Shown piece by piece: positions 1 to 10,335 of a DNA stretch of 64,000 nt. The DNA comes from Vibrio astriarenae (GTDB lineage: Bacteria > Pseudomonadota > Gammaproteobacteria > Enterobacterales > Vibrionaceae), in assembly GCF_010587385.1 (NCBI RefSeq), contig NZ_CP047475.1:682001-746000 (forward strand). The letters are read 5' to 3'. The notes under the pieces are model-generated. The model did not search any database and was not told the origin of the DNA. It worked only from the letters and a program-made list of their open reading frames with translations. The translations under genes were made by a program, and so were the position numbers. Positions within the stretch are counted from its first letter, which is position 1. The number at the start of each line of letters is the position of its first letter.

Positions 1-2
1 CG

Positions 3-128
3 AGAGAAGATTTTTTCTTACTACCAATAGGTAATGCCGTCAATTGGAGGGATCAACTCGAACTCCAGTATGAGAAAGAGTTGTATTGCAATATTTTTCC
101 GATTGCCAAGACAGCTCCAGGGCCATAA
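3..128 (+). CDS. C-terminal tail of an unidentified protein (partial)
   Basis: An open frame enters from the left edge and ends at TAA 126-128, giving 41 residues. The tail is mixed polar and hydrophobic and ends in TAPGP. I do not recognise the family. It is supported only by its open frame and by the bidirectional terminator that follows about 50 bases later. It could be chance. Confidence 0.4.
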   Translation, partial: REDFFLLPIGNAVNWRDQLELQYEKELYCNIFPIAKTAPGP

Positions 129-176
129 GCATTTAGCACAGCAGTAGCGACATTAAGCAATAGATAATCAGAAGCA

Positions 177-206
177 AAAAAGCTCATCCCTATGGATGAG
201 CTTTTT
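177..206. terminator. Bidirectional terminator between the edge gene and yfhL
   Basis: A perfect 13-bp stem (AAAAAGCTCATCC, 177-189, with GGATGAGCTTTTT, 194-206) has a 4-base loop and A/T tracts on both flanks. It can end the rightward edge gene and the leftward trhP-yfhL unit. Confidence 0.85.
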
Positions 207-218
207 ATTTCCAGCTAG

Positions 219-476
219 TTAATCCGCTAATCCTTGAATAATGACAAACTTTTCAAGTAGTTGCTCGTCTGTCTCAACATGATTTGGATCGGTGATAATG
301 CACTTAGTAATTGGGCATACCGACTGACATGTCGGTTTTTCATAGTGACCTTTACACTCCGTACAGAGGTCTGGGTCAATCTCGAAAATACTGTCACCCA
401 TGGTGATTGCGCCATTTGGGCATTCAGGGTCACACATATCACAATTGATGCACTTATCGGTAATCAGCAGGGCCAT
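219..476 (-). CDS. yfhL: YfhL-type 2[4Fe-4S] ferredoxin
   Basis: This small 85-residue electron carrier has two iron-sulfur motifs. The first is CINCDMCDPEC followed by P (C9, C12, C15, C19 spacing). The second is CTECKGHYEKPTC with a later C-P-I-T-K-C, and it has the enlarged spacing typical of the YfhL/Alvin ferredoxin group. It begins one base after the trhP stop, so the two are surely cotranscribed. TrhP also carries cysteines that probably bind a cluster, so the ferredoxin may feed electrons to that tRNA hydroxylation. That partnership is inference from adjacency. Confidence 0.9.
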   Translation of the reverse strand: MALLITDKCINCDMCDPECPNGAITMGDSIFEIDPDLCTECKGHYEKPTCQSVCPITKCIITDPNHVETDEQLLEKFVIIQGLAD

Positions 477-477
477 A

Positions 478-1878
478 TTATTTACCCGTTGGGTTACGTG
501 TATCTTGTCCTGAGTTCAAGTTACGCATTAGCAGTGCGTAGGACAGATCCATATCCTCTGGTACTGGAATAAAGACAAAGTGACCGTTGCCTTTCGCATC
601 ATCGATGCTTTCCGACTTGCGGTTTTCCATCGCCTCAAGCGTAAAGATCACATTGCCATTTGGTGTCATCAGCTCTAGAGAATCACCCACAATGAATTTG
701 TTTTTCACTTCGACTTCAGCAAGATCACCACGGCGCTTACCGGTAAATTCACCAACGAACTGCTGTGCGTCAGAAACAGAGTAGCCGTAGTCGTAGTTTT
801 GGTATGCATCGTGAGTATGGCGACGAAGGAAGCCTTCAGTGTAACCACGATGTGCCAAGCTCTCTAGTGTTGTCATCAGTGACTCGTCAAATGGACGGCC
901 CGCAACAGCATCGTCAATCGCTTTACGGTAAACCTGCGCAGTACGCGCGCAGTAGTAGAAAGACTTAGTACGGCCTTCGATTTTCAGTGAGTGAACACCC
1001 ATCTTAGTCAAACGCTCAACATGCTGGATAGCACGAAGGTCTTTTGAGTTCATGATGTAAGTACCGTGCTCATCTTCAAATGCCGCCATTTTCTCTTCTG
1101 GACGGTGGCTTTCAGAAAGCAGTACGACTTCGTCAGTCGGCTTACCGCGACCAATGGTGGTTTCAGGGCGCTCATCTTGAATTTCAACAGCTTGCGCTTC
1201 ATTTGGATCGAACGCTTCAACGATATCCCCAGTCTCGTTCTCTTTGCCTTGCTCTACGTTGTATTCCCAACGGCAGGCATTGGTGCAAGTGCCTTGGTTA
1301 GGGTCACGCTTGTTGATGTAGCCAGACAGTAGGCAACGACCAGAGTAGGCCATACACAGTGCGCCATGTACAAAGACCTCAATCTCTGTTTCAGGACACT
1401 GCTCACGGATCTCTTCGATCTCTTCCAGTGAAAGCTCACGTGACACAATCACACGCTCAACACCTTGAGTTGACCAAAACTTAACGGTCGCCCAGTTTAC
1501 GGCATTCGCTTGCACAGATAGGTGAATCGGCATATCAGGGAATGCTTCACGTACCATCATGATCAAGCCCGGGTCAGACATGATCAGTGCATCCGGGCCC
1601 ATTTCAACCACAGGCTTAAGGTCTCGAATAAAGGTTTTTAGCTTCGAGTTGTGTGGCTGAATGTTACACACCACGTAGAGCTTTTTGCCCATCGCGTGTG
1701 CTTCATCAATACCGATCTTTAGGTTTTCGTGGTTGAACTCGTTATTACGAACACGAAGGCTGTAACGAGGTTGGCCTGCGTATACCGCATCTGCACCGTA
1801 GGCAAAAGCGTAACGCATGTTTTTAAGACTACCCGCTGGAGAAAGTAGTTCAGGTACAAAAGGTGTTTGAGTTGTCAT
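478..1878 (-). CDS. trhP: tRNA 5-hydroxyuridine hydroxylase TrhP (YegQ, peptidase U32 family)
   Basis: This 466-residue protein opens with the U32 signature region (ELLSPAGSLKNMRYAFAYGA, about residues 10-29). Four cysteines (C175, C182, C198, C202) follow the EVFVHGALC segment, as in U32 proteins proposed to bind an Fe-S cluster. In E. coli the family hydroxylates U34 of several tRNAs in a prephenate-dependent reaction. The name peptidase is historical. The start ATG at 1878 fits family length. It is the first gene of a two-gene minus-strand unit with yfhL. Confidence 0.92.
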   Translation of the reverse strand: MTTQTPFVPELLSPAGSLKNMRYAFAYGADAVYAGQPRYSLRVRNNEFNHENLKIGIDEAHAMGKKLYVVCNIQPHNSKLKTFIRDLKPVVEMGPDALIMSDPGLIMMVREAFPDMPIHLSVQANAVNWATVKFWSTQGVERVIVSRELSLEEIEEIREQCPETEIEVFVHGALCMAYSGRCLLSGYINKRDPNQGTCTNACRWEYNVEQGKENETGDIVEAFDPNEAQAVEIQDERPETTIGRGKPTDEVVLLSESHRPEEKMAAFEDEHGTYIMNSKDLRAIQHVERLTKMGVHSLKIEGRTKSFYYCARTAQVYRKAIDDAVAGRPFDESLMTTLESLAHRGYTEGFLRRHTHDAYQNYDYGYSVSDAQQFVGEFTGKRRGDLAEVEVKNKFIVGDSLELMTPNGNVIFTLEAMENRKSESIDDAKGNGHFVFIPVPEDMDLSYALLMRNLNSGQDTRNPTGK

Positions 1879-2004
1879 TGCTTCAATTCTCTAATTTCTG
1901 ATCACAAGTCAGGCTGATCCCACCTAATGGGATAAGGGGCGCAAATTTTACGCGAAAGAGTGATAAAAGTATAGCAATTGAAAAGGGGACAACGAGATAG
2001 AGAA

Positions 2005-2027
2005 AGGGCTAGCGAAAGGCTAGCCCT
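2005..2027 (-). terminator. Hairpin downstream of rdgC
   Basis: AGGGCTAGC (2005-2013) pairs with GCTAGCCCT (2019-2027) around a 5-base loop, just past the rdgC stop. On the minus strand it is followed by a short T/C-rich run, so it is a modest rho-independent terminator. Confidence 0.6.
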
Positions 2028-2043
2028 AAATATGGTCAGCGGT

Positions 2044-2958
2044 TTATGCGTTCGGGTTAGGCAAACCACCTAGCGATTCATAAAGGCTCGGCAGGAAGGC
2101 ACTAAATTCTCCACAAAGTAGCGAGAAGTCAGCGTCAAAACGAGCCGCGCGATCTTCACGTGGAATATCATCGTTTTGATCTTTTAGCTCATCAGAGTAT
2201 TTCAAGCGCTTGATGCTTGCATCGTCACCCAAAACAAATTCGATGCGGTCTTGCCAGTTGAGAGCGAGCTTAGTCACCATCTTGTCTGACTCAATGTGAG
2301 CACGGATCTCATCGGTGGTGAGCTCTTGTTTTTTACAGCGGATAATACCGCCCTCTTCAAGCACAGACTTCAGCTCAGCCTCATCAAGCATCTGTAGACC
2401 CGCTGGTGTTTCTCCGCTTTTCACCCACTCAGTGAGTGTGTTTTCAATTGGCTTTTCTGGAATAGCAGGAATGACAGGAAGGCTACCCATGGTTTTGCGC
2501 AATAGAGCAAGGACATCTTCTGCTTTCTTAGAGCTGCTTGCATCGACTAATACGAAGCCCTCTTTTGGTAGAATAAGTACATAAGTCAGTGCGCTGCGAC
2601 TAAATGCACGTGGCAGTAGATCCATGATAATGTCGTCTTTGAGGTTGTCCTTCTCTTTCTTTTTAAGAGGACGACCTTCTTGAGCTTCCAGCGCATCCAC
2701 CTTCGCATTCAACGAGTCTTTGATCACAGATGCAGGCAGCATCTTCTCTTCTTTTTTTGCGCAGATAAGAATTCGGTTCTCAGAAACGTGCGTCATCATA
2801 TCGCCGTCTTTACCCATCGCATGTACCCAGCCAAACTTCTGCTTGTCTTGGCTACCACATGGGGTAAAACGAAATTCTTGTAGCTGTTTTTCTAGCTGTT
2901 CAGCATCGAAGTTGATTTCGCGATTAACGCGATAAGCGAGGCAGTTTTTAAACCACAT
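2044..2958 (-). CDS. rdgC: Recombination-associated protein RdgC
   Basis: The 304-residue product matches RdgC from the first residues ([11 protein letters not shown]) and through [14 protein letters not shown]. RdgC is a ring-forming DNA-binding protein that modulates RecA-dependent recombination. I chose the ATG at 2958 because it aligns with the family N-terminus; an upstream in-frame ATG at 2994 would add 12 unconserved residues. It is a single gene, divergent from phoB. Confidence 0.93.
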   Translation of the reverse strand: MWFKNCLAYRVNREINFDAEQLEKQLQEFRFTPCGSQDKQKFGWVHAMGKDGDMMTHVSENRILICAKKEEKMLPASVIKDSLNAKVDALEAQEGRPLKKKEKDNLKDDIIMDLLPRAFSRSALTYVLILPKEGFVLVDASSSKKAEDVLALLRKTMGSLPVIPAIPEKPIENTLTEWVKSGETPAGLQMLDEAELKSVLEEGGIIRCKKQELTTDEIRAHIESDKMVTKLALNWQDRIEFVLGDDASIKRLKYSDELKDQNDDIPREDRAARFDADFSLLCGEFSAFLPSLYESLGGLPNPNA

Positions 2959-3157
2959 AGTTATTCTCAGTTTCCTTAAAGTGGCACCAATCATAGAGGT
3001 TTTAATCGCGATTGTCTTATGTCAATCAAAGAAAATGCTAGCTGAACAGAGACCACGCAATTGCTCACGGTAACGTGCAAGTCATTTGTTGAAATACTGC
3101 AACCATCTCTCACCTTGGTGAATGTCAGGAAAAAGTTATATTAAATTTTGTTTTCAA

Positions 3158-3191
3158 GGGTCACAAAAGTGTCATAATGAAGGGTAATAAT
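3158..3191 (+). promoter_or_regulatory. Pho box and -10 of the phoB promoter
   Basis: Two PhoB half-sites, GGTCAC (3159-3164) and TGTCAT (3170-3175), are exactly 11 bases apart. An A/T-rich -10 candidate (TAATAAT, 3185-3191) lies 10 bases further on. This is the standard layout of a PhoB-activated promoter and implies autoregulation of phoBR. Confidence 0.75.
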
Positions 3192-3250
3192 GCCTACAGT
3201 TGCAGGGTTAATAGCCCATGAGAATAGATTAATCATAAGGTAATTCAAAC

Positions 3251-3940
3251 ATGTCTAGAAGGATCCTGGTTGTCGAGGATGAAGCACCAATTCGTGAGAT
3301 GTTGTGTTTTGTTCTAGAGCAAAAAGGCTATCAAGCAGTTGAAGCAGAGGATTATGACACTGCAGTAAACAAGTTGGCAGAACCTTTCCCTGATCTTGTT
3401 CTGTTGGACTGGATGCTACCAGGTGGCAGTGGTATTAACTTCATCAAGCACATGAAGCGTGAAGAGCTCACTCGCAATATTCCTGTTGTGATGCTCACCG
3501 CTCGCGGCGAGGAAGAAGATAAAGTGCGTGGCTTGGAAGTGGGTGCAGATGATTACATCACTAAACCATTTTCACCAAAAGAGCTGGTGGCTCGTCTTAA
3601 AGCGGTCATTCGCCGCGTAACACCTACAGCACTGGAAGAAGTGATTGATGTTCAAGGTCTGCGCCTAGACCCCGTTTCTCACCGAGTGACCTCTGGTGAA
3701 GACCCTATTGATATGGGCCCGACTGAATTTAAAATGCTGCACTTCTTTATGACCCACCAAGAGCGTGTGTACAGCCGTGAGCAACTGCTAAACAACGTTT
3801 GGGGCACCAACGTGTATGTGGAAGATCGTACGGTTGATGTTCATATTCGTCGTCTGCGTAAAGCGCTTGAAAGTGCAGGTCACGACAAGCTAATTCAGAC
3901 GGTTCGTGGTGCGGGTTACCGTTTCTCGACAAAAGCGTAA
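3251..3940 (+). CDS. phoB: Phosphate response regulator PhoB
   Basis: This 229-residue OmpR/PhoB-class regulator has an N-terminal receiver domain with acidic residues VVEDE near the start, phospho-acceptor D53 (LLDWMLPG), T83 and K105. A C-terminal winged helix follows ([12 protein letters not shown], then [12 protein letters not shown]). With phosphate starvation PhoR phosphorylates it and it activates Pho-box promoters; such boxes stand before this gene and pstC. ATG 3251 is preceded by a good ribosome site (TAAGG). phoR follows after 18 bases. Confidence 0.97.
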   Translation: MSRRILVVEDEAPIREMLCFVLEQKGYQAVEAEDYDTAVNKLAEPFPDLVLLDWMLPGGSGINFIKHMKREELTRNIPVVMLTARGEEEDKVRGLEVGADDYITKPFSPKELVARLKAVIRRVTPTALEEVIDVQGLRLDPVSHRVTSGEDPIDMGPTEFKMLHFFMTHQERVYSREQLLNNVWGTNVYVEDRTVDVHIRRLRKALESAGHDKLIQTVRGAGYRFSTKA

Positions 3941-3958
3941 ATACACTTGGAGAGTTAA

Positions 3959-5254
3959 GTGGTAGAGCGTTTAACCTGGAAGAAGCTGGCTTGGGTGCTG
4001 GCTTTTTTTTATACCCCTTGGGTAATTTTAGGGGCAATTTTTGGATATATGCCGTGGTTGCTGTTTGTTGCAACCGCGGTTTTGCTGGTTTGGAATCTTA
4101 ATAACTTAGTCCGCTTTTCTGCCTGGTTGTATGATGACAAACGCTTAACCCCCCCTTCCGGTTCAGGACCATGGGAAGGGGTGTTTAATGGCGTTTACCG
4201 TATGCAGCAGCGCACGCGTCGTAAGCGCAAAGAGCTGACTAACCTGATTCGTCGTTTCCGCAATGGTGCAGAGTCCCTGCCGGATGCGGTGGTAGTATTT
4301 CGGGCTGAAGGTAACATCGTATGGTGCAACAAGTTAGCACAACACCTTCTTGGCTTTCGCTGGCCTGATGATACGGGTCAGCCAATATCAAACCTTGTTC
4401 GCACGCCTGACTTCATCAAATACCTCCAAAAAGGCAATTTTTCTGAACCTTTAGAGATGTGTTCGCCGCTCAATGTCGAGCGAATGCTCGAGCTGCGTAT
4501 CGTACCTTATACTGAAGGTGAGCTGCTGATGGTGGTACGTGATGTGAGCCAGCTCAAACAGTTGGAAGGTATGCGTCGCAACTTCTTTGCAAATGTCTCT
4601 CATGAGCTGCGCACGCCAATGACGGTTCTCCAAGGTTACTTGGAGATGACGGAAGATCCAGACATGGTGGTCGGCCCTATGTGGTCGAAAGCACATGGTG
4701 TCATGACTGAGCAACTTAGCCGAATGAATAGCCTTGTTGAGCAGTTGTTGACCTTGTCAAAAATTGAAGCTTCAAGTCATGTAGAGCTTGATGATATTGT
4801 TGATGTGCCTGCGATGCTAGAAGTACTCGAGAAAGAGGCGACCAGCTTAAGTGGCGACAGAGAGCACAAGTTGTTCTTCAATATCGATTCCTCATTGAAA
4901 GTGTATGCGGATGATGATCAGCTCCGCAGTGCTATTTCTAACTTGGTTTACAATGCCGTTAAGTACACACCAGACGGCAGTGAAATTCACGTTAGCTGGT
5001 ACAAAGATAGCCAAGGCGCGCATTTAAGTGTTCGCGATACGGGTGACGGTATCGAGCCACAGCACTTGCATCGTCTTACAGAGCGATTTTACCGAGTTGA
5101 TAAGGCGCGCTCGCGCGACACGGGTGGTAGCGGTCTTGGATTGGCGATCGTAAAACACGCGTTAAATCACCATGATTCACATCTAGAGATTCAAAGTGAA
5201 GTCGGTAAGGGCAGTGAGTTTGCGTTTACTCTGCCGGCTCGCTTACTTGCTTAA
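3959..5254 (+). CDS. phoR: Phosphate regulon sensor histidine kinase PhoR
   Basis: This 431-residue kinase has two short N-terminal membrane segments (about residues 10-48), a PAS domain (about 100-195), the dimerisation/phospho-acceptor helix with H215 in [11 protein letters not shown], and a C-terminal HATPase domain ([29 protein letters not shown]). It phosphorylates PhoB and is held inactive by the Pst transporter and PhoU when phosphate is ample. The start is GTG at 3959. It lies between phoB and a PstS-like gene in one operon. Confidence 0.96.
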   Translation: MVERLTWKKLAWVLAFFYTPWVILGAIFGYMPWLLFVATAVLLVWNLNNLVRFSAWLYDDKRLTPPSGSGPWEGVFNGVYRMQQRTRRKRKELTNLIRRFRNGAESLPDAVVVFRAEGNIVWCNKLAQHLLGFRWPDDTGQPISNLVRTPDFIKYLQKGNFSEPLEMCSPLNVERMLELRIVPYTEGELLMVVRDVSQLKQLEGMRRNFFANVSHELRTPMTVLQGYLEMTEDPDMVVGPMWSKAHGVMTEQLSRMNSLVEQLLTLSKIEASSHVELDDIVDVPAMLEVLEKEATSLSGDREHKLFFNIDSSLKVYADDDQLRSAISNLVYNAVKYTPDGSEIHVSWYKDSQGAHLSVRDTGDGIEPQHLHRLTERFYRVDKARSRDTGGSGLGLAIVKHALNHHDSHLEIQSEVGKGSEFAFTLPARLLA

Positions 5255-5277
5255 ACAACCAAAGGATTAGAGACGCT

Positions 5278-6270
5278 TTGCGACTAAAAAGTCTTCCTCA
5301 CTCTTCATTGCTCATTAGTATGAGTTTGATGACCTTCACTGCTATCAGCGAAGCGAAGTCTCTGTTAGTACCGTACGAAAAAGAGCGTGTTATTTCTGGC
5401 AACCTCTTCTCTGTGGGATCGGACACCCTTGCTGGCATGACCACCTTGTGGGCAAGTGAGTTTGGAAAACTCTATCCGGGCGCCAATGTGCAGGTACAAG
5501 CATCTGGCTCGTCGACGGCCCCTCCTGCCTTGATTGAGGGCACGGCCCAGATTGGCCCGATGAGTCGAGTGATGCGTAGTCGTGAAGTGGAAGCGTTTAT
5601 TCGCGAGCACGGTTATCCACCGACACAATTGCGTGTAGCGATTGATGCGATTGGGATATTTGTCCATCAAGATAACCCTATTGAAGGTTTAAACTTCAGG
5701 CAACTTGATAGCATTTTCTCAGTGACCTTGCGCTGCGGAGAAAATCGTCAGGTCACTCGATGGTCTGAGCTAGGCTTGAACTACCGCTGGGCGAAACGCA
5801 ATATGCAGCTCTTTGGCCGTAATTCTGTTTCAGGCACTTACGGTTATTTCAAGCAAAATGCGCTGTGTGCGGGTGATTTTAAAGCCAATGTCAACGAGCA
5901 GCCTAGCTCATCTTCAGTGGTGCAATCGGTCAGCTCGTCAATCAATAGTATCGGCTATTCTGGGATTGGCTATCATGTATCCGGTGCTAGAGTGGTTCCA
6001 GTTGCCAAGCGAGGGCAGGATTACGTGCACCCTAGCCATGACAATATCTTGTCGGGAGAGTACCCACTTTCCAGGTTCTTATATGTCTACGTCAATAAGC
6101 ACCCAGATAAGCCACTATCAGCAATCGAGCAAGAGTTCGTGCGCTTCATCTTTTCTCAAGAGGGACAAGGGTTAGTAGAAGATGATGGTTATCTATCCGT
6201 AGGTGGTGAGATTGCACAGCAAGAGTTGGCAAAAGTTGGATTGACCTTACTCCCAGCACAATCAGATTAA
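5278..6270 (+). CDS. PstS-like periplasmic phosphate-binding protein
   Basis: This 330-residue secreted protein has a TTG start 23 bases after phoR and a signal peptide (hydrophobic core about residues 10-24, cleavage likely near SEA-K). The ligand-binding signature of the PBP-like phosphate family is visible: ASGSSTAPPALIEGTAQIGP near residue 77, then GRNSVSGTYGYF. It is placed with phoBR, while the pstCAB-phoU operon 4 kb away has no binding-protein gene, so it may be the binding protein for that transporter. Its divergence from the E. coli PstS layout leaves ligand affinity open. Confidence 0.85.
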   Translation: MRLKSLPHSSLLISMSLMTFTAISEAKSLLVPYEKERVISGNLFSVGSDTLAGMTTLWASEFGKLYPGANVQVQASGSSTAPPALIEGTAQIGPMSRVMRSREVEAFIREHGYPPTQLRVAIDAIGIFVHQDNPIEGLNFRQLDSIFSVTLRCGENRQVTRWSELGLNYRWAKRNMQLFGRNSVSGTYGYFKQNALCAGDFKANVNEQPSSSSVVQSVSSSINSIGYSGIGYHVSGARVVPVAKRGQDYVHPSHDNILSGEYPLSRFLYVYVNKHPDKPLSAIEQEFVRFIFSQEGQGLVEDDGYLSVGGEIAQQELAKVGLTLLPAQSD

Positions 6271-6297
6271 CTGGTATGATTCTCAATTGCTTTAAAG

Positions 6298-6348
6298 CGG
6301 CATGCTCCCAAAGTTAAATAGTAACTCAAAGGGGACATGCCGTTTTTT
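6298..6348. terminator. Hairpin terminator between the PstS-like gene and ppx
   Basis: CGGCATG (6298-6304) pairs with CATGCCG (6336-6342), extended by CCC/GGG inside. A run of six T (6343-6348) ends the rightward phoBR operon. The T run touches the ppx stop codon at 6347, so the convergent genes share the site. Confidence 0.75.
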
Positions 6349-7888
6349 ACACTGTCTGTTCTAGAGATTCGATATTCAGAGCCCAATCTGCATTTTGCCA
6401 ATAAGCTTGCTCAGTCACGAGATCGGCTTGAAGAAGTTTATTTTCTTCGAGCCAGTGGCTGTCGGCACAGCTCAGTGTCCAGCACTCTTTATCAATGCTG
6501 ACGGACAGTTTAGGCACGGGCTCATCATTGCGCTGTCCATTTAGAACAATCGCCAAGCGCAATATTTTGATTAAAGTGAGGATATGTTTGCGCTTAAAGA
6601 GGACAAACGGCTCCATCTCATGCAGCTTGAGTGCTTTGCGCTGAAAGCGTACCAAGGTTGAGAGTACCTGCTGCTGCTCTTGGTTAAAACCGGGCATATT
6701 GGTGTGGCGCAGAATGTACGCTGAATGACGATGAAACGCTTGCAGGCTAATGCTTAACCCCACTTCGTGCAGCAGGGCTGCCCATTGTAGAAGGTCAACC
6801 AGCTCTGTCTTCTTGCTAATCCCTAACTCCGCATCAACTTGATTAAGTAAATGCATAGCGGTTTGATTGACCGATTCAGCGTGTTCTAAATCAACACGGT
6901 GCTTGTGGGCTAAATTTTCAGTAGTTCTCATACGAATATCAGAACGCTTAAAGCGATCCTCCATTTCGTAAAGAAGCCCTTCACGCAGTGCTGCTTCAGA
7001 AAAGTGCAGAGTGTCTATTCTTAGATCTTTGACAATGGCATGCAGTATGGCAACCCCCGCAGCAAAGACAGGTTTGCGCTCAGCGGTGAGACCATCTAAT
7101 TCTATTTCATCGATGGTGCTCCATTGGCATAGGGCATCGATCAATTTGTCGAGGCGTTTGAGTGTGATTCGGCCATCGTCATACCCTAAGCCTATCAGAA
7201 CTTCCCGAACGGCTTTGATGGTACCGGATGAGCCAAGTGCGATATCCCATCCATGCTTACGATATTTTGAGGAGATGGACTCAAGACGTTGCTGGGTTGC
7301 CAGCGAGGCCTTGGCAAAGTTCTTCTTAGACAGTTTGCCATTTGAGAAATACGCGTTGCTATAACTGACGCACCCCATCTGCTTGCTGTTGAGCAGCTTA
7401 GCGTCAAAACCCGTACCGATGATCATCTCGGTACTGCCACCCCCAATATCGATAACCAGTTTCGTATCAGACTGGATTTGAGTGTGTGCGACTCCCAGAT
7501 AGATCAGGCGAGCTTCTTCCTCTCCAGGAATAATCTCTATCGGATAAGGCAACACCTCTCTTGCTCGTTCTATAAACACGTGAGCGTTGGAGGCTTGTCG
7601 TAAGGTGTGCGTCGCTGCAATTCGCACGTTATCAACATCAAACCCCTTGAGGCGCTCAGCAAACATGGCTAGACACTCAAGACCACGCTCCATGGAAGCG
7701 TGGTCGAGGTTCTTGTGGTCGTCGAGACCATCAGCAAGGCGAACTCGCTGTTTATGACGGCTTACGAGCTGCAGATCTTGGTCAACGACTTTCGCCACCA
7801 CCATGTGGAAGCTGTTGGAACCTAAATCTATTGCAGCAACATTTCGCGCTAAGGTCATTGGTTCTTTAGGCTGATTCTGACTCATCAC
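6347..7888 (-). CDS. ppx: Exopolyphosphatase Ppx
   Basis: This 513-residue Ppx/GppA-family enzyme releases phosphate from the ends of polyphosphate. The ASKHA nucleotide-binding motifs are clear: [14 protein letters not shown] near residue 18, the catalytic-glutamate region [10 protein letters not shown], and [11 protein letters not shown] near residue 147. A helical C-terminal HD-type region follows. It overlaps the end of ppk by 23 bases, so the polymer-making and polymer-breaking enzymes are translated from one message. The ATG at 7888 or the adjacent one at 7885 could be used. Confidence 0.95.
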   Translation of the reverse strand: MMSQNQPKEPMTLARNVAAIDLGSNSFHMVVAKVVDQDLQLVSRHKQRVRLADGLDDHKNLDHASMERGLECLAMFAERLKGFDVDNVRIAATHTLRQASNAHVFIERAREVLPYPIEIIPGEEEARLIYLGVAHTQIQSDTKLVIDIGGGSTEMIIGTGFDAKLLNSKQMGCVSYSNAYFSNGKLSKKNFAKASLATQQRLESISSKYRKHGWDIALGSSGTIKAVREVLIGLGYDDGRITLKRLDKLIDALCQWSTIDEIELDGLTAERKPVFAAGVAILHAIVKDLRIDTLHFSEAALREGLLYEMEDRFKRSDIRMRTTENLAHKHRVDLEHAESVNQTAMHLLNQVDAELGISKKTELVDLLQWAALLHEVGLSISLQAFHRHSAYILRHTNMPGFNQEQQQVLSTLVRFQRKALKLHEMEPFVLFKRKHILTLIKILRLAIVLNGQRNDEPVPKLSVSIDKECWTLSCADSHWLEENKLLQADLVTEQAYWQNADWALNIESLEQTV

Positions 7889-9983
7889 TCTCTATTTCAA
7901 GCAGACGCTGCTGCCTTTTTCTTGTTTGTTTCTCTACTTGTTTAAGATAGTCGTAAATGGCTAATTGTGAACGGACTTTCTTACGATTACCGCGAGCAAC
8001 GTACTTGTTACTCATCTCTTTGTCTATCCAGCGAGCTTTTACGGTATCAGTAAACTGAATGTCGATGATATCAATAATTCTTTGTTTTAGTTCAGTATTT
8101 TTTATTGGTGTCGCCACTTCGATGCGGTGATCAATATTGCGCGTCATCCAGTCTGCAGAAGAGATGTAGACCTGAGGGTCACCGTTGTTATGAGTGATAA
8201 TGACTCTCGGGTGCTCAAGGAATCGGTCAACAACACTGATTACCTTGATGTTTTCGCTGACACCCTCAATCCCAGGCACGAGAGAGCACATCCCACGAAT
8301 GATCATACGGATCTCTACCCCCGCGTTGCTTGCCCCATACAGTTTATTGATGAGTCCCTTGTCGACTAAGTTGTTTACTTTTAGTGTGATAGCGGCTGCC
8401 ATTCCCGATTTCGCATTAGCAATTTCACTGTCGATTAGACGGTAAAGCTGCTTACGAGAGTTGCGAGGAGAAACAATAAGCTGATTGAATTTCACCGGTC
8501 GGTAAGGGTTTTGAATATAACCGAATACATTTCTTACTTCGTCAGTGATCTCTTTATCGGCGGTAAGCAGTGAAAAGTCGGTGTAGATTCGGGCGGTCTT
8601 TTCGTGGAAGTTACCAGTTCCAATGTGCGCGTAGCGAACGATTTCACCTTCGTTTTCTCGCCGGCTGATTAGCAGTAGCTTGGAGTGGATCTTTAGACCT
8701 GGAGCACCAAACACAACCTCAACGCCAGCGTCTGTCAGTATCTTCGCCCACTCAATGTTCGCCTCTTCATCAAAACGCGCTTGCAGTTCAACGACTACGG
8801 TTACATTTTTACCGTTATGTACTGCGTCCATCAGCGAGTGCATTAAACGTGAGTCTTTTGCTACACGATAGATGTTAATCTTGATACTCAATACTTTAGG
8901 GTCAAAAGATGACTGACGAACTAGTTCGGAGACATGGTCAAAGGTGTGGTAAGGATAATAAAGTAATATGTCTTTTGCTTTTATGGCATCAAAAGAGTTG
9001 TTGTAGCCATCAAAATCAGCGCAAGCCATTGGCGGTAAAGGCTTGTTCTCTAGATACTCACGGCCTACATTTGGGAAACCAATAAAGTCTTTGAAGTTAT
9101 GGTAACGGCCTCCTGCGATAAGGTTATCGTAATTTGAAATTCCAAGTTTGTCACAGAGCATGTCTAGCATGTGCTGAGGCATTGTTTTCTCATAGACAAA
9201 GCGCACAGGCATGGCTGTTAAGCGTTGTTCGATGCCTTCAGACATTTGTTCCAGAAGGCTATGTTCTACCTCGTTGCTCAAGTCATACTCCGCATCTCGA
9301 GTCATCTTCATGGAGTGTCCTTGAAGTTGGTCATACTCAACGAAGCCCTGAAATAGTTCATCGAGACAGTAGCGAATGATGTTATCTAAAAGGATGATGG
9401 TTTTACGACGTTTGCCTTTTTCTTCCGGCACCATGACAAAGCGAGGCAACTGATCGGTTGGGATCTCAATCAGTGCATATTGTCGACTCTCATTCTTAGT
9501 CAGTTCAACAGAGATGTAGGCATATTCATCTTTTAGGAAAGAGAGTAGGTTGGTTTCTTTGGTTATAAACTGAGGACAGATGTGAGGCTGAACTTCTTTT
9601 TTGAAGTACTTCTTAATCCATTTCTGTTGGGGCTCAGTTAGTTGGGTTTCATTAACGAGGAAGATTCGGCGACGAGCCATCTCTAAAATAAGCTCGTTGT
9701 ATACCTCATCGAATTCTTGATTCAGTTTGAATGCTTTGGATTGCATCTTAGACAGTAGATGCTTTGACTTATCGTCCTTACCCTGCTCTTGGCTGATGAT
9801 GATACGGCGTTTTACATCAGAGAATCGAACTTTATAAAACTCATCAAGGTTGTTAGAAAAAATACCTAAAAAGCGAATGCGTTCAATGAGAGGGACAGAT
9901 TTGTCCTTAGCTTCTTGCAGCACTCTCTCGTTGAAGGATAGCCAGCTAAGTTCTTTTTCTATGTAGAGTTTTTCGCCACTCAT
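7866..9983 (-). CDS. ppk: Polyphosphate kinase Ppk1
   Basis: This 705-residue PPK1 reversibly polymerises the ATP gamma-phosphate. It starts [20 protein letters not shown], matching the family; the frame stays open 27 codons further upstream but that part is not conserved. The catalytic histidine lies in [10 protein letters not shown] (H433) of a PLD-like fold, followed by [18 protein letters not shown]. It is the first gene of ppk-ppx and diverges from pstC across a region with Pho-box-like sequences, so induction under phosphate starvation is likely. Confidence 0.96.
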   Translation of the reverse strand: MSGEKLYIEKELSWLSFNERVLQEAKDKSVPLIERIRFLGIFSNNLDEFYKVRFSDVKRRIIISQEQGKDDKSKHLLSKMQSKAFKLNQEFDEVYNELILEMARRRIFLVNETQLTEPQQKWIKKYFKKEVQPHICPQFITKETNLLSFLKDEYAYISVELTKNESRQYALIEIPTDQLPRFVMVPEEKGKRRKTIILLDNIIRYCLDELFQGFVEYDQLQGHSMKMTRDAEYDLSNEVEHSLLEQMSEGIEQRLTAMPVRFVYEKTMPQHMLDMLCDKLGISNYDNLIAGGRYHNFKDFIGFPNVGREYLENKPLPPMACADFDGYNNSFDAIKAKDILLYYPYHTFDHVSELVRQSSFDPKVLSIKINIYRVAKDSRLMHSLMDAVHNGKNVTVVVELQARFDEEANIEWAKILTDAGVEVVFGAPGLKIHSKLLLISRRENEGEIVRYAHIGTGNFHEKTARIYTDFSLLTADKEITDEVRNVFGYIQNPYRPVKFNQLIVSPRNSRKQLYRLIDSEIANAKSGMAAAITLKVNNLVDKGLINKLYGASNAGVEIRMIIRGMCSLVPGIEGVSENIKVISVVDRFLEHPRVIITHNNGDPQVYISSADWMTRNIDHRIEVATPIKNTELKQRIIDIIDIQFTDTVKARWIDKEMSNKYVARGNRKKVRSQLAIYDYLKQVEKQTRKRQQRLLEIESDESESA

Positions 9984-10070
9984 GGTTGCACCTTCCCAAT
10001 GCCATATTACTCTTGATGATATACCCTCAACTAGCGGTAAAGGAACTGAGGGCAAGAAACACAAGGGACT

Positions 10071-10102
10071 CTATGTTTTTTTTATGACATTTCTATTTCA
10101 TT
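10071..10102 (-). promoter_or_regulatory. Candidate Pho box upstream of ppk
   Basis: Read on the minus strand, TGAAAT (10096-10101) and TGTCAT (10085-10090) are 11 bases apart, and a CATAG -10-like element follows about 10 bases later. One half-site matches well and the other only 4 of 6, so this is a plausible but weak PhoB site. Confidence 0.4.
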
Positions 10103-10270
10103 TCGTGTGATAATTAGTAGTTCATAATAAATGTCGTTTAAAATATAGATAATTCCCACTTTTAAAGTGAATTTAGCCTGATTAATTTGCTCTAATTCAA
10201 TATTTTGTATGATGAGCAGTGTTGGGGCATGCCGCTGTGGCGGTTAGGTTTTTCAGTGCCTTAATAGGGT

Positions 10271-10302
10271 GTGTCATATTAGTGTCACCTAAATGACATA
10301 GT
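10271..10302 (+). promoter_or_regulatory. Pho box and -10 of the pstC operon
   Basis: Perfect half-sites TGTCAT (10272-10277) and TGTCAC (10283-10288) are spaced 11 bases apart. A CATAGT -10 candidate lies at 10297-10302. The first codon of pstC is 34 bases further on. This is the best Pho box in the window. Confidence 0.85.
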
Positions 10303-10335
10303 CTCTTGGGGTTTTATTGGAGTTGAGTGATAGAG

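Larger units (their letters stand above)
9984..10335. other. Divergent ppk/pstC control region
   Basis: This 352-bp gap has no convincing gene. It holds the strong Pho box for pstC at its right end, a weaker one oriented toward ppk, and a long A/T-rich middle (about 10110-10215). I see no terminator or repeat. Confidence 0.7.

Noticed and set aside
261-572. Plus-strand 103-codon open frame over yfhL/trhP
   Set aside because: It is antisense to two well-supported genes and its product has no protein-like pattern.
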